Shown here piece after piece: positions 25,014 through 27,760 of a DNA stretch of 27,760 nt. The position numbers and the translations under genes were made by a program. The notes beneath the pieces were generated by a model. That model had not been told where the DNA came from and ran no database searches. It saw only the letters and a list, made by a program, of their open reading frames with translations. The stretch's first letter is position 1; each line of letters starts with the position of its first letter. The DNA is from an uncultured Oscillospiraceae bacterium (GTDB lineage: Bacteria; Bacillota; Clostridia; Oscillospirales; Oscillospiraceae). The stretch lies in contig CAAFMG010000028.1 of assembly GCA_900763965.1 (NCBI GenBank), positions 1 through 27,760 on the forward strand, in the 5' to 3' direction.

Positions 25014-25042
25014 CACAGGATAGCTGCTTATCCTGTGGATAA
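25014..25042. repeat. Inverted repeat overlapping a DnaA box
   Basis: CACAGGATA (25014-25022) and TATCCTGTG (25029-25037) form a perfect 9-bp inverted repeat with a GCTGCT loop. The right arm overlaps a perfect DnaA box TGTGGATAA (25034-25042, minus orientation). There is no T-run typical of a terminator. It lies between the gltA-type terminator and the acidic-protein promoter, about 65 bp upstream of that -35. A regulator or DnaA site is possible. Confidence 0.45.
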
Positions 25043-25072
25043 ATTTTCGGCTTTTCTCCCAGGGAAACGGAC

Positions 25073-25107
25073 AAAAAAATGGTACGCCGCAAAAATGCGG
25101 CGTACCA
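25073..25107 (-). terminator. Strong intrinsic terminator of nfnAB
   Basis: TGGTACGCCGCA (25080-25091) and TGCGGCGTACCA (25096-25107) form a perfect 12-bp stem with a 4-nt loop. On the minus strand it is followed by seven T residues. It starts 13 bp after the nfnB stop. Confidence 0.92.
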
Positions 25108-25120
25108 CAAAAGAAACCGT

Positions 25121-26503
25121 TTACTTGTTCAGGAACGCGTGGATGGCGTCAGCGGCCTTCTTGCCTGCGCCCATGGCCAGGATGACGGTGGCTGCACCGG
25201 TAACAGCATCGCCGCCGGCGAAGACACCCTCACGGGTGGTCATTTCGTTCTCGTCCACGATCAGGCAGCCCTTACGGTTGGTGTCCAGACCGGGAGTGGT
25301 GGAACGGATCAGGGGGTTGGGGCTGGTGCCCAGGGACATAACAACGGTATCCACATCCAGGATGAACTCGCTGCCGGGGATTTCCACGGGACGGCGGCGG
25401 CCGGAAGCATCGGGCTCACCCAGCTCCATGCGGACGCACTTCATGCCGCGCACACGGCCGTTCTCATCGCCCAGGATCTCAACGGGGTTGCACAGAGTCT
25501 TCAGCTCAATGCCCTCTTCCTTGGCATGGTGGACTTCTTCCAGACGGGCGGGCATTTCAGCCTCACCACGGCGGTAGACAATGTAAACATGCTCAGCGCC
25601 CAGACGCATAGCGCAGCGGGCAGCATCCATTGCCACGTTGCCGCCGCCAACCACGGCCACAGCCTTGGACTGGATGACGGGGGTATCGGCAGCAGGATCG
25701 TAAGCCTTCATCAGGTTGGTACGGGTCAGGTACTCGTTGGCGGACATAACGCCCTTCAGAGCCTCACCGGGGATGTTCATGAACATGGGCAGACCTGCAC
25801 CGGAGCCGACGAACACGGCCTTGTAGCCCATGTCAAACAGCTCGTCGATGGTCAGAACCCGGCCGATGACCATGTTGGTCATGACTTCCACGCCCAGAGC
25901 TTCCAGCTTCTTGACCTCGTTGGCAACGATGGCCTTAGGAAGACGGAATTCGGGGATGCCGTAGACCAGCACGCCGCCGGCGGTGTGCAGAGCCTCGAAC
26001 ATGGTCACAGCGTAGCCCTTCTTGGCCAGGTCGGAAGCGGCGGTCAGGCCGGCAGGGCCGGAACCCACAACAGCCACCTTGGTGCCGTTGTTTTCCACCT
26101 TCTCAGGCATGGCGTTGATGTTCTCACGGTACCAGTCGGCGCAGAAGCGCTCCAGACGGCCGATGGCAACAGGCTCACCCTTGATGCCCCGGACACAGTG
26201 GCACTCGCACTGGGATTCCTGGGGGCAGACACGGCCGGACAGAGCGGGCAGTGCGTTGGTGCTGGAGATGATCTCATAAGCGGCCTTGAAGTCGCCTTCC
26301 TGCACCTTGGCGATAAAATCAGGAATGCGGATATTCACCGGGCAGCCGGTGACGCACTTGGGGTTCTTGCACTTGAGGCAGCGGTTGGCCTCTTCGATAG
26401 CCTGCTCAGCGGTGTAGCCCAGGGAAACCTCCTGGAAGTTCCGGGCGCGAACCTTGGGATCCTGCTCAGGCATGGGGGTCTTCTTCAGAGACATATTCGG
26501 CAT
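25121..26503 (-). CDS. nfnB: NfnB-type NADPH-binding flavoprotein (GltA/SudA family)
   Basis: The large subunit of the NADH-dependent reduced ferredoxin:NADP+ oxidoreductase, a flavin-based electron-bifurcating transhydrogenase. The protein has 460 residues. The N-terminal region binds two [4Fe-4S] clusters through Cys42, 45, 50, 54 and the second set Cys93, 99, 101, 103. The first dinucleotide fold VAVVGSGPAGLTAA (143-156) binds FAD; the second, VAVVGGGNVAMDAAR (about 283-297), binds NADPH. The C-terminal GVFAGGDAVTGAATV motif closes the FAD site. The family also includes the small subunit of glutamate synthase, but the nfnA partner just upstream favours Nfn. AGGAGG precedes the ATG. Confidence 0.88.
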   Translation of the reverse strand: MPNMSLKKTPMPEQDPKVRARNFQEVSLGYTAEQAIEEANRCLKCKNPKCVTGCPVNIRIPDFIAKVQEGDFKAAYEIISSTNALPALSGRVCPQESQCECHCVRGIKGEPVAIGRLERFCADWYRENINAMPEKVENNGTKVAVVGSGPAGLTAASDLAKKGYAVTMFEALHTAGGVLVYGIPEFRLPKAIVANEVKKLEALGVEVMTNMVIGRVLTIDELFDMGYKAVFVGSGAGLPMFMNIPGEALKGVMSANEYLTRTNLMKAYDPAADTPVIQSKAVAVVGGGNVAMDAARCAMRLGAEHVYIVYRRGEAEMPARLEEVHHAKEEGIELKTLCNPVEILGDENGRVRGMKCVRMELGEPDASGRRRPVEIPGSEFILDVDTVVMSLGTSPNPLIRSTTPGLDTNRKGCLIVDENEMTTREGVFAGGDAVTGAATVILAMGAGKKAADAIHAFLNK

Positions 26504-26523
26504 GACGGTTTCCTCCTTCTTTT

Positions 26524-27378
26524 TTACGGAATCAGGGCCTTGCCCATGGTTTCCATGCGGCAGGCGTGGGTTTCGGTGACTTCCTTTTCGCGCTGGCAGT
26601 AGGTGCCATTGCGGCTCATCAGCTCGGCAAAGTCAACCTGGTGGCCGTCAAATTCAGGGCCGTCGACGCAGGCGAACTTGGTCTCGCCGCCCACGGTGAC
26701 ACGGCAGCCGCCGCACATACCGGTTCCGTCGATCATAATGGGGTTCAGGGAGACCATGGTCTTAACGCCAAAGGGCTCGGTGGTCTTGCAGACGAACTTC
26801 ATCATGGGGATGGGTCCGATGGCCAGAACGGCATCGTACTTCTTGCCCTGCTCCAGCAGCTGCTGCAGCTTGACGGTGACGAAGCCATGCTCACCGTAGG
26901 AGCCGTCATCGGTCATCAGGTACATATTGTCAGCCACGGCGCGGAACTCGTCTTCCAGAATGACGATGTCCTTGGAACGGAAACCGACAATGACATCCAC
27001 CTCAGCGCCGGCTTCCTTAAAAGCAGCAGCGGAGGGCAGAGCAATGGCGCAGCCAACACCGCCGCCGACAACGCAGACGCGCTTGATGCCTTCGGTGTGG
27101 GTGGGCTTGCCCAGGGGGCCTACGAAGTCCCGGATGTAGTCACCCTCGTTCAGGCTGCCCAGAGCGATGGTGGAGAAGCCGACCTTCTGGAAGATGATGG
27201 TGACAGTTCCCTTCTCCCGGTCGTAACCGGCGATGGTCAGGGGAACACGCTCGCCCTGCTCATCAATGCGGAAGATGATGAACTGACCGGCGTGTGCCTT
27301 CTTGGCAATGAAGGGAGCTTCGATCTCCATCAGGGTAACGGCGGCATTCAGGTCTTTTTTGCGGACAATTTTATACAT
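26524..27378 (-). CDS. nfnA: NfnA-type FAD/NAD-binding subunit with [2Fe-2S] cluster
   Basis: The small subunit of Nfn, handling NAD(H) and passing one electron branch to ferredoxin. The protein has 284 residues. The N-terminal ferredoxin-reductase FAD domain (1-95) has PLTIAGYD; the NAD-binding fold has VCVVGGGVGCAIALP (101-115). The C-terminal MIDGTGMCGGCRV gives Asp217, Cys222 and Cys225, with Cys237 as the fourth ligand of a [2Fe-2S] cluster with one Asp ligand, as known for Nfn. It is first in the operon; nfnB follows after 20 bp. The ribosome binding site (AAAGGA) is distant and weak. A dihydroorotate dehydrogenase electron-transfer subunit is the main alternative, but no pyrD is present. 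Confidence 0.88.
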   Translation of the reverse strand: MYKIVRKKDLNAAVTLMEIEAPFIAKKAHAGQFIIFRIDEQGERVPLTIAGYDREKGTVTIIFQKVGFSTIALGSLNEGDYIRDFVGPLGKPTHTEGIKRVCVVGGGVGCAIALPSAAAFKEAGAEVDVIVGFRSKDIVILEDEFRAVADNMYLMTDDGSYGEHGFVTVKLQQLLEQGKKYDAVLAIGPIPMMKFVCKTTEPFGVKTMVSLNPIMIDGTGMCGGCRVTVGGETKFACVDGPEFDGHQVDFAELMSRNGTYCQREKEVTETHACRMETMGKALIP

Positions 27379-27418
27379 GTTTCTGATCCGTCCTTTCAGA
27401 ATATTTCTTTCCAGCTTC

Positions 27419-27470
27419 CGATGGGCGCAAAAATACGCTCATCACACTTATTATAAATGCGATGGGCGTA
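27419..27470. promoter_or_regulatory. Candidate operator repeats at the nfn promoter
   Basis: Three related words occur: CGATGGGCGCA (27419-27429), TACGCTCATC (27434-27443, opposite orientation) and CGATGGGCGTA (27460-27470). The first two form an imperfect inverted repeat just downstream of the transcription start; the third lies within the promoter spacer. The layout suits a repressor site. It does not resemble the Rex consensus TTGTTAANNNNTTAACAA. The regulator is unknown. Confidence 0.45.
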
Positions 27471-27478
27471 TTTGTCAA
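27450..27478 (-). promoter_or_regulatory. Consensus sigma-A promoter of nfnAB
   Basis: On the minus strand a perfect TTGACA (27473-27478) and a perfect TATAAT (27450-27455) are separated by 17 bp. Transcription would start near 27443, about 65 nt before nfnA. This is the strongest promoter in the window. Confidence 0.9.
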
Positions 27479-27570
27479 ATATTTATCGGTACTATTTTCC
27501 GGAATATCAGAAAAATTGATAATTAGTGGAAATATTATCGGTTTCTTTCGCCGGTTTTGTATATTTCGCT

Positions 27571-27760
27571 TTACTTTTCTTTCAGCAGATCCCGGATCTC
27601 GGACAGCAGGACTTCCTCATTGCTGGGTTTGGGCGGTTCGGCGGGGGCTTCGGCTTTGACTTCCCCGGCTTCCTCCTTTTTCCTTACCTCAGTTATTTTG
27701 TTAAGGCCCTGGACTATGAAGAATATCACTAATGCTAGGTTGAGTAGATTGGTCAATGCG
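27571..27760 (-). CDS. mscL: Large-conductance mechanosensitive channel MscL (3' part)
   Basis: The C-terminal end of MscL, the pressure-relief channel of the cell membrane; the gene runs off the right window edge, so its start is not seen. About 63 residues are visible. The end of the second membrane helix reads LNLALVIFFIVQGLNKI, followed by a charged linker (KKEEAGEVKAEAP) and the cytoplasmic helix EEVLLSEIRDLLKEK, the typical MscL C-terminus. A TTG at 27756 could be read as a start but lies inside the membrane helix. Confidence 0.85.
   Translation of the reverse strand, partial: ALTNLLNLALVIFFIVQGLNKITEVRKKEEAGEVKAEAPAEPPKPSNEEVLLSEIRDLLKEK

Noticed and set aside
27419..27478. Rex (NADH sensor) operator at the nfn promoter
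   Set aside because: The repeats do not resemble the TTGTTAANNNNTTAACAA type consensus.

Overview
The window reads as a chromosomal replication-origin region from a Gram-positive anaerobe, most likely a Clostridia member and probably of the order Oscillospirales. The grounds are the Firmicutes-type order dnaA, dnaN, S4-protein gene, recF, gyrB, gyrA; the operon rimP-nusA-ylxR-ylxQ-infB-rbfA-nrnA-truB-ribF; strong GGAGG ribosome binding sites; sigma-A type promoters; and an NfnAB-type electron-bifurcating transhydrogenase typical of strict anaerobes. The order-level assignment is an inference. No phage, transposon, CRISPR array, rRNA or tRNA was seen.

Layout. (1) 1-2703, minus strand: a run of palindromic hairpins and a terminator, then guaB (an IMP dehydrogenase strikingly like that of the protozoan Tritrichomonas foetus) and, upstream of it, a YitT-family membrane protein. 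(2) 2704-4562: dnaA promoter, dnaA, and an oriC-like dnaA-dnaN spacer with many DnaA boxes, several arranged as inverted pairs, ending in a DnaA box followed by a run of DnaA-trio-like triplets. (3) 4563-12279, plus strand: dnaN, the S4 protein gene, recF, gyrB, gyrA, rnhA and a RemB/DUF370 gene, the last displaced from its usual place between recF and gyrB. (4) 12280-12735: a convergent 455-bp intergenic region, AT-rich, with two DnaA-box-like sites and terminator hairpins. (5) 12736-22190, minus strand: a CapA-like protein with its own promoter, then (reading leftward from the right) the translation and transcription-factor operon rimP to ribF, led by a strong promoter followed almost at once by a terminator-like hairpin. 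(6) 22467-24898, minus: a sugar-nucleotidyltransferase-like gene, glutamyl-Q tRNA(Asp) synthetase, and an unrecognised very acidic, tail-anchored protein. (7) 25121-27378, minus: nfnB and nfnA behind a consensus promoter overlapped by repeated TACGCCCATCG-like words. (8) 27571-27760, minus: the 3' end of mscL, cut by the window edge.

Functionally the window joins replication initiation and DNA topology (dnaA, dnaN, recF, gyrBA, rnhA), transcription and translation factors (nusA, infB, rbfA, rimP, truB, nrnA), tRNA modification (gluQRS), purine synthesis (guaB), flavin synthesis (ribF) and NADPH supply (nfnAB). I do not see a clearly novel multi-gene system. The observations most worth checking are the likely attenuator in the nusA operon leader, the DnaA-trio element and DnaA boxes outside oriC, the 15-kb block oriented head-on to the rightward replication fork, the altered metal-site motif in the CapA protein, the acidic tail-anchored protein, and the candidate operator at the nfn promoter.
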